A stretch of 64,000 bases of DNA from Neoechinorhynchus agilis (lineage: Eukaryota; Acanthocephala), in contig CM121342.1 of NCBI GenBank assembly GCA_051530055.1, positions 10,292,001-10,356,000 of the forward strand. Direction: 5' to 3'. Positions within the stretch are counted from its first letter, which is position 1. Each line of letters begins with the position of its first letter. The notes beneath the pieces are model-generated. The model saw nothing but the letters and a program-made list of their open reading frames with translations. It did no database searches and was not told the DNA's origin. This document shows, one piece after another, positions 33,385-43,545 of this stretch. The position numbers were made by a program, and so were the translations under genes.

Positions 33385-34565
33385 TTTTAGCATTAAAAAT
33401 TAAAAAATTTCAATTTTTTTATCTCATATAAGAATTTTTCGTTTTTAAATATTAGTCTTGTTTTAAGCGTTATCTAGTTTCTATGGAGATTCTTTAAAGT
33501 CAAATAAACAAATTGGCAAAAAGCTTCAATTTTTAGCCTTGAAAATTAGAAAATTTCAATTTTTTGTCTTATTTAAGAATTTTTCGTTTTTAAATATTAC
33601 ATTATTGTTTTAAGCGTTATCTGGTTTCTATGGAGATTCTTTAAATTCAAATAAACAAATTGGCAAAAAGCTTCAATTTTTAGCCTTGAAAATTAGAAAA
33701 TTTCAATTTTTTTGTCTTATTTAAGAATTTTTCGTTTTTAAATATTACATTATTGTTTTAAGCGTTATCTGGTTTCTATGGAGATTCTTTAAATTCAAAT
33801 AAACAAATTGGCAAAAAGCTTCAATTTTTAGCCTTGAAAATTAGAAAATTTCAATTTTTTTGTCTTATTTAAGAATTTTTCGTTTTTAAATATTACATTA
33901 TTGTTTTAAGCGTTATCTGGTTTCTATGGAGATTCTTTAAATTCAAATAAACAAATTGGCAAAAAGCTTCAATTTTTAGCCTTGAAAATTAGAAAATTTC
34001 AATTTTTTTGTCTTATTTAAGAATTTTTCGTTTTTAAATATTACATTATTGTTTTAAGCGTTATCTGGTTTCTATGGAGATTCTTTAAATTCAAATAAAC
34101 AAATTGGCAAAAAGCTTCAATTTTTAGCCTTGAAAATTAGAAAATTTCAATTTTTTTGTCTTATTTAAGAATTTTTCGTTTTTAAATATTACATTATTGT
34201 TTTAAGCGTTATCTGGTTTCTATGGAGATTCTTTAAATTCAAATAAACAAATTGGCAAAAGCTTCAATTTTTTAGCATTGAAAATTAGAAAATTTCAATT
34301 TTTTCGTTTTATACAAGAATTTTTCGTTTTTAGATATTACATTATTGTTTTAAGCGTTATCTGGTTTCTATGGAGATTCTCTAAATTCAAATAAACAAAT
34401 TGACAAAATGCTTCAATTTTTTAGCATTGAAAATTAGAAAATTTCAATTTTTTTATCCTATATAAGAATTTTTCGTTTTTAAATATTACAGTATTGTTTT
34501 AAGCGTTATCTGGTTTCTATGGAGATTCTTTAAATTCAAATAAACAAATTGACTAAATGCTGCTA
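33385..34565. repeat. 148-bp tandem array, about eight copies
   Basis: Units share AATTGGCAAAAAGCTTCAAT, GAAAATTAGAAAATTTCAAT, AAGAATTTTTCGTTTTTAAA, ATTGTTTTAAGCGTTATCTG and TTTCTATGGAGATTCT. Starts near 33511, 33658 and 33806 are 147-148 bp apart. Inner copies are almost identical; the first and last two are more diverged. No coding capacity. Confidence 0.95.
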
Positions 34566-35132
34566 TAATGGCAATCGTTTTTACCCACTAAAAGCAATGG
34601 ATTTGATAGAATCACCAAAGAAGTTTTCAGCGTATAATTTTAGCAAGAATAAAATAAAGTATCCGTGATGTACTGTCATCATAAATTTAATCGGTATAAT
34701 TTTTGGGGTGCATTTGTTGTAACTAACGATATTCAGAACGAAATATAAATGTCAATAAAATAATACATTTGCATTTGAGTCGACTTTTAAGTAGCAACTA
34801 GAAGAGTCGCAATTTTCCATGCTTTCACCCTTAATTCTGTGCTTTGAAGGATATTTGACACGCTTAGCTCGTATAATTTTTTGAAGTTTTCGTACTGTAT
34901 TTTGCATTTTTTTTAGGAAAAAGCATTGAGTAGGATGTTAAAAAAGTGTAGTAAATGGACTCGTAACGTAAATGGCCAAGTTCTTAGTGTCCTTTGGTAA
35001 GGGCAAATGTTACCAGCGAAACGTGATTACTCACTGAGTTTATGTAACAATGAGGGAGCTCTAAAATGTTTTTTGTCGGCAATTGTATTTTTGTTTTGAA
35101 AACCCGGTGACTTTGGGCGGTTCATGTGCTAG
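34566..35132. other. Upstream region of the TATA-driven gene
   Basis: AT-rich. No repeat or gene recognised. Confidence 0.4.
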
Positions 35133-35142
35133 TATAAAAAGG
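35133..35142 (+). promoter_or_regulatory. TATA box
   Basis: TATAAAAAGG. A start site near 35165 would give a leader of roughly 150 nt before the ATG at 35319. Confidence 0.65.
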
Positions 35143-35318
35143 CTCGTTTTCGATCATAATGATCATTTCACATTGCAGCCAACAACAAACGAAACGTCGG
35201 CCAGGTAAACCGTCATTTCTCATTGGTTTGAGAGTGCGTTCTTGTGAGTGAGGAACTTTTGTTTTCCGCCGTCATTGTGGGGGCGAAGTTTGCTGAATGC
35301 TTTTAACAATTTCGTAAA

Positions 35319-36380
35319 ATGCTGATAGTCTCGCCCACTCACCACATTTCCGCAGATTTAACGTGCCATGGTGACAACTTTGTTGTAATGGAGCCAATGG
35401 AGCCGACTTTCGCCGAAGCATTATTGTCTATTGACGAAGAACTTCACTTCCAAATCAATGTAGATATGGGTATTGATATGGCATCGTGCAGGTATCTCAA
35501 ATTTAATCATTCTTATAATCTAAATCGATCTATTTTTCTGTTTAAGTACAGCTTGCCATTTGGCGTTATTGCCGTCAGAGGTGTGCCGGATGCACTTTAG
35601 CGAACTTGTTAAAACCGAGAACATATTCAAATGCTTTTATTGGTTTCATAAAGGTGTTGTTTTAGATTTATGTCTTTTTACAATCATTTTCTCGGTTTAG
35701 TCCTCAGGGAAGGCAGTTGGACGGAGTTCTTGACCTTCAACAACTCTCCTTTTCGTTCTTACGAAATGACCGGGTTTTTGGCTCGGAAACCAAACGGTGA
35801 GTATTTGATATATGCAGTTGGGCAGCGCCGGGACGAGTACAATTCCGATTCGGATTCTTTGACTGATATGCGATGGGATTTGACGTTCAATACGCAAAGT
35901 CTCCCTACAGCGTTTACTCAATTCCGATTTGATTGCGTTGATCTTAGAAACATCCGTGTCATACCTCATCATATTTCAAGTAAATATATTAAAGTAAACG
36001 AATTTGATGGACAGTGTATTCAAAGTGTTAGACAGATTACGCGGCGGGCCATGTCAAAAGATAATCCTGATCAATTGAGTACAATGTTAAGGAATCTTCT
36101 TGAGATCAACGTTCAATCCAATGATGTTGATAACAGTAGCCTTAATCAAAGCGATGCGACCTTTGCCGAATTGTTCGGCGAAATAACCACAGTGGACGAT
36201 GTTCACGAACATCGTTCAAATAATCATCCATTCGATGAAGAACATGATGATCAATTAACAAAACGTCCAAAGTTGCATCTAACTCATCTAAATGATAACT
36301 TAGAGGATAAGATTCAAAAACATGGATTATCACCTTGTACAGACGCCGATTTCTTTGGTTTTGATCACAGTTTGTTATGA
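35319..36380 (+). CDS. Unrecognised gene, at least two coding exons
   Basis: Coding looks real because long frames occur on one strand downstream of a good TATA box, but I cannot name the family. The first part (35319 on) is acidic: MEPMEPTFAEALLSIDEEL. The second (35670-36380, 236 codons) has a folded-looking core (WTEFLTFNNSPFRSYEM, GEYLIYAVGQRRDEYNSDSD, MRWDLTFNTQ, FRFDCVDLRNIRV). An acidic, His/Asn-rich C-terminal third (NNHPFDEEHDDQ) ends GFDHSLL. A GT-AG intron fits 35492-35546. The join into the second part is unresolved: two frames are open across 35547-35665. The acidic ends flanking a beta-rich core would suit a transcription regulator, but that is a guess. The end at 36380 is a clear stop. 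Confidence 0.55.
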
Positions 36381-36984
36381 ACTCTGACCGTAATGTATGT
36401 TTTGAACATAAATGGTGTTTACAAAAAGTTACTTTGACGGTTTAACAACGAAATCCTAAAATGTGAAAATTAACACTTAAATATCCTTTTAAGATTCACA
36501 AATTTATTTTCGAGAACATTGACAACGTCGCCTATACTTATTTGAAATTCGATTAAAACAAAACAAGAAGATAAATTTTGTAAACTAAAAGTAGTTTGTT
36601 CAATTTGAAAGCATATCTCATAATTCATAAATTCAATCTGTCATTAAGAATTAACTCTTTCGATGCAGAAAATTAAGTAATTTATTTAATCGAAGAATCA
36701 CAGACATTTTGTTTGATAGAATTGCTCAACAAACTCACGGAGCGGAAAACAATGCGAAAAATCCAAACGTAACTTTTTCGAAAGCATTGAAATCATCCAT
36801 AACACGGACAAGTAAGTTTTTACTTAGAGATGTGTTGCGACCTATGGAAGGCAGGGATCCTTAAATCTGCAGTAAAGAAAATGGACCATATGAAATCGGA
36901 AATTTATAAACTGAATTATTTAAGACTAGAACATGTTTTTAAAGGCATAAGTGTTGAATTCTTTAATGTTTACTGGCAAGCTGG
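36381..36984. other. Intergenic, no gene seen
   Basis: AT-rich 3' flank without supported features. Confidence 0.4.
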
Positions 36985-36987
36985 TTC

Positions 36988-37086
36988 TTTTGATTAAGTG
37001 TTTTTAGAACTCCCTTCTTCGTGGTTGGCTGTATGCCTAAAAAGGGCAAAATAAGCCGAATAAGGGATGTTCTAAAAACACTGAAT
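36988..37086. mobile_element. Short foldback element
   Basis: AAGTGTTTTTAGAACTCCCTT mirrored by AAGGGATGTTCTAAAAACACT, with an inner TATGCCTAAAAAGGGCAAAA. The inner part also matches 56107-56165 (TTTTAGATCATCCCTTATTC, CCCTTTAGGCACAC). Confidence 0.75.
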
Positions 37087-37600
37087 TGATAGTTTCTCTA
37101 TATCAAAACTTTGCGGTATTTAGCCACAGCGAGAGTACGGAGAACGGGTGCCCCAATACTAATATACGAGTTGTCATTTTACAATCTTTTATGTTCAATT
37201 TAGACACAGGAGATTAACACGCAAAATATATTTTCAAAATCATTTATAAATTTTACATCCCTTATAAACGAATTTTAGCAGCTACTAAGCTTTTGAAGTG
37301 TCCATCGATCAATCCTTTAGGGGAAAACTGGTCTGGTATAAATATTGACCTGCTTTTTTTTGAATGGAGGTTCATAAAAAAATATTGAACTATTCATTAA
37401 AAGAATATTCCCCTTTAAAACAAACCGAACAAAAATATTTAAGAGTTGATTTTTGTAATATGGCCATAGCTTTTTCATCTTAGAAAATTGAAAGATTTAT
37501 AACTGCGAATGAACAGCAGCGATATCAAATTGGACCTAAAAACAAATATCTACGGTCGATATAGTCAATTTATTCCTTATAAAATCACAATCCCTTTTGC
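37087..37600. other. Intergenic, no gene seen
   Basis: AT-rich. Contains the 3' flank of the lipid phosphate phosphatase. Confidence 0.4.
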
Positions 37601-37601
37601 T

Positions 37602-38420
37602 TTACATCAGAGCAGTAACATTCTTCGACTTTCGTCCGGACAAATATCCAATCACCGATCCCAGGATTGCGCCAAAGAGCACATCATGCGGGAAATGTTT
37701 GTTATCGATTATCCTTGTAGCTGATACATAGAACGCAATCGCCATAAATCCGATCACAAGAAAGTAAGCCAAAGACTTTGTATGATCCCAAATCCAATTC
37801 ATTTGAATAATGGCAGCAGTAAAAATCATCGAAAAAAACGTCGAAGCAGCATGATTTGACGGAAAAGACTTTCTAACTTCACTGAGAGCATAATTATCTA
37901 GATGGTTGGAGTTTATGCATTCGTATTCGGTCACATATTGACAACTTCCATTGTAAAGTTTACCATTGTAGTTAGGAGTGCAAGCTTCCCAGAAATACGG
38001 TCGCAATTCACCAGCGGTTTTCTTGAGTATCTCAGTGATAACGCAAAGACCTGCGATTCCAAAGATGAAATGATACAATTGTTCATATAGCAAAAGCCAA
38101 ACTGCGTCAATGCGGACAGTTCTTGACATGAATTGAAACGTTTGAGTCCTTGATGATTCCAACGATTTTCTAGCCTTGAATAAATGAAAGCAATTTATAC
38201 CCAGACAAGTAAATAATGGTACAACAACTGATATTATAAAGTCAAGCCACACCGGAACCCTGGAAGCTCTATAAGGTAATCTGAGACCTTTATCACAAGT
38301 GTCAAATCCTTGGTGAGTGTACGGGGCACCATAGTAAACACCCGCCCAAGTGGCCCCAGCTATAGACAACGATGCTAGATCAACACCCAATTTCCTCTTG
38401 CTTATCGCAAAATAGTCCAT
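37602..38420 (-). CDS. Lipid phosphate phosphatase (PAP2 family, LPP/wunen-like)
   Basis: Integral membrane enzyme that removes phosphate from phosphatidate, lysophosphatidate or sphingosine phosphate, usually at the cell surface. One 272-residue exon. Motif 1 KKTAGELRP (residues about 139-147) and motif 3 TRIIDNKHFPHD with R-x5-H are intact. Motif 2 reads FPSNHA where most members have PSGH. About six hydrophobic segments surround these, in the LPP order, with a cysteine-containing loop (CTPNYNGKLYNGSC) between motifs 1 and 2. The ATG at 38420 gives a slightly short N-terminus compared with vertebrate LPPs. No intron in the frame. Confidence 0.9.
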   Translation of the reverse strand: MDYFAISKRKLGVDLASLSIAGATWAGVYYGAPYTHQGFDTCDKGLRLPYRASRVPVWLDFIISVVVPLFTCLGINCFHLFKARKSLESSRTQTFQFMSRTVRIDAVWLLLYEQLYHFIFGIAGLCVITEILKKTAGELRPYFWEACTPNYNGKLYNGSCQYVTEYECINSNHLDNYALSEVRKSFPSNHAASTFFSMIFTAAIIQMNWIWDHTKSLAYFLVIGFMAIAFYVSATRIIDNKHFPHDVLFGAILGSVIGYLSGRKSKNVTALM

Positions 38421-39215
38421 ATTTAAGTAATCTCGCCTTATCCAAGGAATACTATCTAAAAAGTTAGGAAATCCGTTAAGTTTTTCTCGACGAGAGTATG
38501 TGAATCAATATAGATTTCGGGTTAACAATAATGATTTGATAATTAAAGATGATCTGAATAAAAAAATCATCAGAAATCCAAAAAACAAATCTAATAACTT
38601 CATCGTGATATTCAAACCGATAGAATGATTGATGGATCAGATCGCAACTGACACTATGATTTAAAAATTTGATTTGTGTGCCAAGCTAAACATTTGATTA
38701 CTCCAAGGACCTCATGAATAGTGTATGCGCTCCATAATTTAGGGTCTACAATACTCTTAGCTAAGCTATATTTTTATTTTGTGCTCCTTCTCTTCGGAGT
38801 TTTGTTAAAACTGAAAAATTTCTAGTTGATCGAAAATGATATTAGTTACGTGAAAAGCGTTCTCAAAAATTGGTTGTCAAGCTAAACATACATTGAGGCA
38901 AAAACTAAGTGTTTTCTTAACTACGTAAAAAATGATCTCTTTAAATATGTTTCGTTTGAACAAGAAGCCGAATCTACTCGATATAAACGGCATTGGTAAA
39001 AGCGTATTTGCAACAATACTTAATAACTTTACGAACAGCGGGTCGCTTCGTGCTAATGAGCGTAAAAGGCATTCGCAAACACATCGCTTTACTCGGAACG
39101 ACAATAACATTGCTGGGCTTTTGTGGGAGATGAGTGAATGGACTATTTTTTAAATCGTCTTTGGGATTCAATAGTTACTGGTATGTTGAAAAGATAATTC
39201 ATTGTTATTTGTCGA
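38421..39215. other. Intergenic, no secure gene
   Basis: Open frames overlap on both strands at 38877-39171. None has a domain and they shadow each other, so I leave them unannotated. Confidence 0.4.
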
Positions 39216-39415
39216 TAGGAGAAAATAAATGAAATTAAGATTCTATTGGATATTTCGATCCACTATCTCGGATCTTCTTCAGCGAATGTTTCGCAAGTTT
39301 GTCACAGGACGCTGAAGTGACAAACTTTCGAAACAATCGCAGAAGAAGATCCGAGATAGTGGATCGAAATATCCAATAAAATCTTAATTTCATTTATTTT
39401 CTCCTATCGACAAAT
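39216..39415. mobile_element. Foldback element, nearly perfect 200-bp hairpin
   Basis: The left arm reads TGTCGATAGGAGAAAATAAA, then ATATTTCGATCCACTATCTC and GGATCTTCTTC. The right arm is its exact or near-exact complement up to TTTATTTTCTCCTATCGACA. The loop of about 40 bp itself has an imperfect inner stem (TTTCGCAAGTTTGTCA / TGACAAACTTTCG). Confidence 0.92.
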
Positions 39416-39467
39416 AGTTACTGGTATTTGTAAAGAAGTTGTTCACGGATGTATTTTGTCTTGTGAT

Positions 39468-39615
39468 ATAGTTACGGTGAAATAAAGAAAAATGATTTTA
39501 TTTTAATTGAATGTTTAGTCTTCTACGTGGGACTTCTTCAGGATGGTTAGTGTTTTACCCACATTGAGGCCGAGATATTAATAAAATTAAAAAATTTTTC
39601 TTTATTTCGCCTGAA
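39468..39615. mobile_element. Second short foldback element
   Basis: GTTACGGTGAAATAAAGAAAAA is mirrored, with mismatches, by TTTTTCTTTATTTCGCCTGAAC. The inner ends are AT-rich. The middle holds GTCTTCTACGTGGGACTTC. Confidence 0.6.
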
Positions 39616-40405
39616 CAAAAACCATCCATGGATAATATCTGTATTTTCTTTATGATAGTTCCGTGCAATTAACTTACTAGCTAAGAGGACAAAAGTGCAA
39701 CCTGATTCAAAAATACTCGAAATATCGAATTACACATTGGATCTAGTGCTTTAATTTGTAAATGTTGAACCGGTTTATTTGCAAACAATATAGAACACTG
39801 AAGTGTACGAGAAATATCAAAACGGTATGATCTTTGTATTATTTAGAAATTTTACTCGCGTTAGTTTTTCATTCACTTGGCACCTTCGTAATTATATCAA
39901 AATAAGATTCACTTTGATATATGATGTACAGCAATTGAAACAAATTTATCTCTGTAACAATTGAACTTCTCCTGTGAATATCACTTTTATGAATTAAGTA
40001 ACTTGCATGTGAGTTCTGTGATCAGTTTTAACAATATATTTTATTGTTTTGAAGTTACATTGGCTCAATATTCTTATGAAGCAAGCAATTTAGGAATGAG
40101 CAACCCTCGATAATTCGCAATGTCAATAATAGCACCAGAACTCAATTGTACACTATCCTTTTTATTTCGTTCAATTAAACGCAGTTAAAATCGTTTAAAA
40201 TGACTTTTTAATTTTCAAAGCATCCCAGAATATCAGACAATATTTTACTTAAACACGTTTTCATTCAACCTTAACCCTTCCCAGAATGGTTGTTCGCTAT
40301 CAACACTGGCTTTACAGTTGTCGTTTTCGTGACTGCTTTAGCAATAGAATCTAAACATTTTTTGCGAGGGATTATTTTATAAAATCATGCGCGGAAACGG
40401 TGTTT
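39616..40405. other. Intergenic, no gene seen
   Basis: AT-rich; 3' flank of the Ig gene. Confidence 0.4.
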
Positions 40406-40409
40406 AAAA

Positions 40410-41751
40410 TCACAAACCATAGTTGATCATGTTAATTGAATATTTGAGCATTCCAAGTGCATTTCGACCGACACAAATGTATTTTCCGAATTGTTTTTCT
40501 CCGAGTTTTTCAATGAAAAAATGCTTTGATGTAGCATTTTTGATTGCTTCGTCGAACTTTAATTCTTTTGATCGGTCGAAATGCCATTCATATACACAAC
40601 GGGGTTGGCATTTTATCGGGCAATATAAAATTGAAGAGTGTCCTTCACGTCTAACGGCTATTTTTTCATCATTGGCACTGTATCCGTTTTCATACATCGG
40701 CGCATCTAAACACAGGAATCAACCTTTTTGACATGTTAGCAGGCCTATTGCTAACATTGAACTTTTACATCAAAATCAACTACACTTGTACCATGAATGT
40801 TTGTTGCAACACATCGGAGATATGCATTCCAGTCTTCGGGTTTATAGTTGTGAACACTTAAACGATTCATACTTTTATTTCTCGCAATTTCGACTTCCTT
40901 ATCGGTTCCAAACGTCTTTTTATACCAAACGTATTCAGCCTGGGGATTCGATTTTAAAGGACACTCAACCTCGATAGGACTCGGATAAGTGAATTTTAAT
41001 CTGGTTTGAAAGGAGTCGGATTTTACAAGAATAGGTTTATCTAAACGAAATGTTAAGTAATTTTCAAATGGAAGGCGATGTAATTAGTGCCTAAAAAGTC
41101 AAATATTTGAGTATGAAACTAAAAATCTTTTAAGCGATTGAACGTGAACATAATACACACTTGTCTCTATTCAAAAAGACTAAAAAACCAACCTTCTACA
41201 ATTAATGTAAATACTCTTGATCCACGGTTTGAGCTAATATCTACATTGCAAAAATACAATCCAGCATGATCCATTGTCACATTTTCAATCGACAGTACAC
41301 TTCCCGCAATTTGTTTATTCATTCCGAAAGCTAACGCTTCAATCCATATATTTGAAGGAACAATGTCACCCAAAATTCTGCAAGTTTTATGTAGGCTTGA
41401 TCCTACTTTTAATACCGATTTTTCGTTCCAATCATTCGCTATTAAATCTTGAATGTTTGATGTCACCCAAAGTGGTAATCGATGTCTTGGCGATGGACTA
41501 GCGGGCGATCGACAAATAAAGACTCCCTCACTATTTTTGCCACTGAGAGTACTGATGTGTTTCGAATCAACTATTGCATGGCCACCGGATCGTTCAAAAA
41601 TCTCCCAGATGCCATCATTATTTTCACCGCATTTCATCTTGAGATCAAATGAACGTGGAACAAACAGAAGAGAAGTTTTAACCGGTTCGAAATCTTGACT
41701 ATTGATCAAGGATAAAGTAAGCACGATTTGAATAACGTGAAACGTTTTCAT
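40410..41751 (-). CDS. Secreted protein with three immunoglobulin domains
   Basis: The start at 41751 gives a signal peptide (MKTFHVIQIVLTLSLINS). A first segment follows with two cysteines, then an Ig domain with KTCRILGD and the F-strand word MDHAGLYFCNV. A second exon (about 40780-41035) encodes an Ig domain with VECPLKSNPQAEYVWYKK and YKPEDWNAYLRCVATNIHG. A third (40410-40710) has ILYCPIKCQPRCVYEWHF and FGKYICVGRNALG. Each has the Cys...Trp...Tyr-x-Cys pattern of I-set/V-set folds. The chain stops just after the third domain with no membrane segment, so it is probably secreted, unless further 3' exons exist. Such proteins commonly mediate adhesion or bind receptors; the partner is unknown. 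Confidence 0.75.
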
Positions 41752-41889
41752 TTCTGTGTCTGTTTCTTAAGCATTAGTGATTGATGTTAACGGTTGCTAG
41801 GTAGCAGATGAGAATTAACAAATTAAAAAATATCAAAAATGATTATTGGATATATGCTTAAAACCGAAACCGCATTTATTATTAAACTT

Positions 41890-42300
41890 TTAATAAATAT
41901 CGCCTCTAATTCTCCTGGCTAGATGGATATCCTTAGGCATAATTGTCACCCTCTTTGCGTGAATGGCACAGAGGTTAGCATCTTCGAAAAGACCAACAAC
42001 GTACGCCTCAGTTGCGTCCTGTAGAGCTATAAGGGCTGCTGCTTGGAACCTTAGGTCCATTCGAAAGTCTTGTGCGATTTCTCTGACTAATCTTTGAAAT
42101 GGAAGTCTTCTGATGAGAAGATCCGTAGATTTCTGATACTGTTTAATTTCTCGCAGTGCTACGGTTCCTGGCTTGAAACGATGAGATCGCTTGTGGGTAT
42201 CGGTTGCAGGAGCACTTTTTCTGGCAGCTCTAGTGGACAATGATCTTCTTGGAATATGCCCGCTTGTGGATTTCTTGGCAGTTTGTTTTGTTCGAGCCAT
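41890..42300 (-). CDS. Divergent histone H3 variant
   Basis: 136 codons, exactly the canonical H3 length, in full register from MARTKQTA to RRIRGDIY. The core fold residues are well kept ([46 protein letters not shown]). In mature numbering K4, K9, S10, K27, S28, K36, K56, K115 and K122 remain. The tail has R8 to K, K14 to H, K18 to R, K23 to R, G33 to D, G34 to T, V35 to H and P38 to S; in the core K79 is R. Residues 87-90 are AALI, close to neither H3.1 (SAVM) nor H3.3 (AAIG). The loop-1 region has no CENP-A-type insertion, so it is not a centromere H3 by sequence. An AATAAA follows the stop and no histone stem-loop is seen, suggesting replication-independent expression. Confidence 0.92.
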   Translation of the reverse strand: MARTKQTAKKSTSGHIPRRSLSTRAARKSAPATDTHKRSHRFKPGTVALREIKQYQKSTDLLIRRLPFQRLVREIAQDFRMDLRFQAAALIALQDATEAYVVGLFEDANLCAIHAKRVTIMPKDIHLARRIRGDIY

Positions 42301-42695
42301 TTGGACGCTGTAGAGAAAAAAGAGAAAAGGAGCAGTGTCGTTTGAGTGCAACGCATTGCTGTCACGCAGGAGCATAAAAGCTTGATGAATCGCATTTCTA
42401 CAATTGTAAAATAGTTCAAATGTGACGTGCTCAATCGAGTTCAATCTGTTCAAAAGCAAAAGTTTTTTTATGTGATTTCAAAGATGGATTTGTTGAGGTC
42501 TACACATTCAGCTATTTGTTTCTAGCGAACAATGGCACAGCGCAGAAAAAATCCAACGTGCTGAACCTCGATGATTAATGAACGAATCATCAACAAGCAA
42601 AGGTTACACACCCAGCGTAAAGTAACAGTAACATCGAAACTCTCCAAAGTTGTGCACTATTTGGCGAAACAATTTCAATAACATTGACTTAATTA
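42301..42695. promoter_or_regulatory. Divergent promoter interval, H3 variant and EF-hand gene
   Basis: About 395 bp between the two head-to-head start codons. No clear TATA box on either side; possibly shared regulation. No gene inside. Confidence 0.4.
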
Positions 42696-43322
42696 ATGGG
42701 CTCAAAAAGTTCAAAAAAAGCTGCACAAACGCAACCACAAGTAGTCCCACCTCCTGCGTATCAACAAGTCCTCTTACCTCCTACTTATCCACAACCAGGA
42801 TTGCCACCGTCGTACATACAACCACAGCAAAGACCAATATTTCAGCCAACAGGTCAAGGAATCGCTCCAAGAGCCCAAGGAATCCCACAATCGAGTCCAG
42901 TTCGTCCACAAAGTGGGCCTGTAGTTTTAAGACCATCTTACATACCAGAACTTGGCGCAGGATCACCCCTGATTACAGTTGGTTGGCCTGGAATCACATG
43001 TCCACCTTTTCCTACGTATCATGAGTGTCAGAAAATAGCTACACTAACTGGTTTACCCGTAGAGACTGTCCAATCTCTCTCTAAAGAGTTCCAAAGATTA
43101 AGTGAGGGTAATGGTTACATGGACGTTAGTAAATTTCAAGCAATGTTCCTGGCAAGTATTTGCGGCCCGTCGGCAATATCTGCAAACACACTTGCAACCA
43201 ATCTATTTCATACGTTTGATACAAATCGTTCGGGAAAACTTGATTTTCCAGAATTCGTAATGGCATTTAAGACATTACAAATTGAGACTCAAGCACTTAA
43301 AGGACTATCAGCTACGCGGTGA
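42696..43322 (+). CDS. Proline-rich EF-hand protein 1, probably N-myristoylated
   Basis: 208 residues, one exon. The start MGSKSSKK has Gly2 and Ser6, as in N-myristoylation sites. Residues 10-95 are Pro/Gln-rich (PPPAYQQVLLPPTYPQPG style). The C-terminal half holds a helical EF-hand pair: a first, loop-poor hand around LSKEFQRLSEGNGYMDVSKF and a second with a full calcium loop, DTNRSGKLDFPEF. The order resembles one half of a calcineurin-B/recoverin-type protein fused to a penta-EF-like Pro-rich head. Paralogue of the next gene, 220 bp downstream. Likely a membrane-attached calcium sensor; partner unknown. Confidence 0.75.
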   Translation: MGSKSSKKAAQTQPQVVPPPAYQQVLLPPTYPQPGLPPSYIQPQQRPIFQPTGQGIAPRAQGIPQSSPVRPQSGPVVLRPSYIPELGAGSPLITVGWPGITCPPFPTYHECQKIATLTGLPVETVQSLSKEFQRLSEGNGYMDVSKFQAMFLASICGPSAISANTLATNLFHTFDTNRSGKLDFPEFVMAFKTLQIETQALKGLSATR

Positions 43323-43386
43323 TTATTTATAACTTTAAAGAATTTTGTTTAAAGAACGCAGTGAATCATGCCCCCTTGAGTTCTCA

Positions 43387-43394
43387 TATAAAAG
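43387..43394 (+). promoter_or_regulatory. TATA box of the second EF-hand gene
   Basis: TATAAAAG, about 150 bp before the ATG at 43546. It shows that the second paralogue has its own promoter rather than being read through from the first. Confidence 0.6.
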
Positions 43395-43545
43395 CAGCAT
43401 TCACATCAAAGCTGCATCGTCAGACAACACGCACTTTTAAACTCATTGTCGAAGTATGAGTCTATTGTGTGTGTAATAACAGGTAAGACTCTTAATATGA
43501 ACACTTCGTCGAAATACTTTTTCATCCTGCGACTTGTACATTAAG

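Noticed and set aside
35319-36380. p53-family transcription factor
   Set aside because: Acidic ends and a GQRRDEYNSDSDS word are faintly reminiscent, but the zinc-binding Cys/His and DNA-contact motifs are absent.
38877-39171. Overlapping frames on both strands near a hairpin
   Set aside because: Mutually shadowing, no domain, and next to repeat DNA.
41890-42300. Centromeric H3 (CENP-A)
   Set aside because: Length and loop 1 match ordinary H3 and the N-terminus is alignable throughout; CENP-A proteins differ there.
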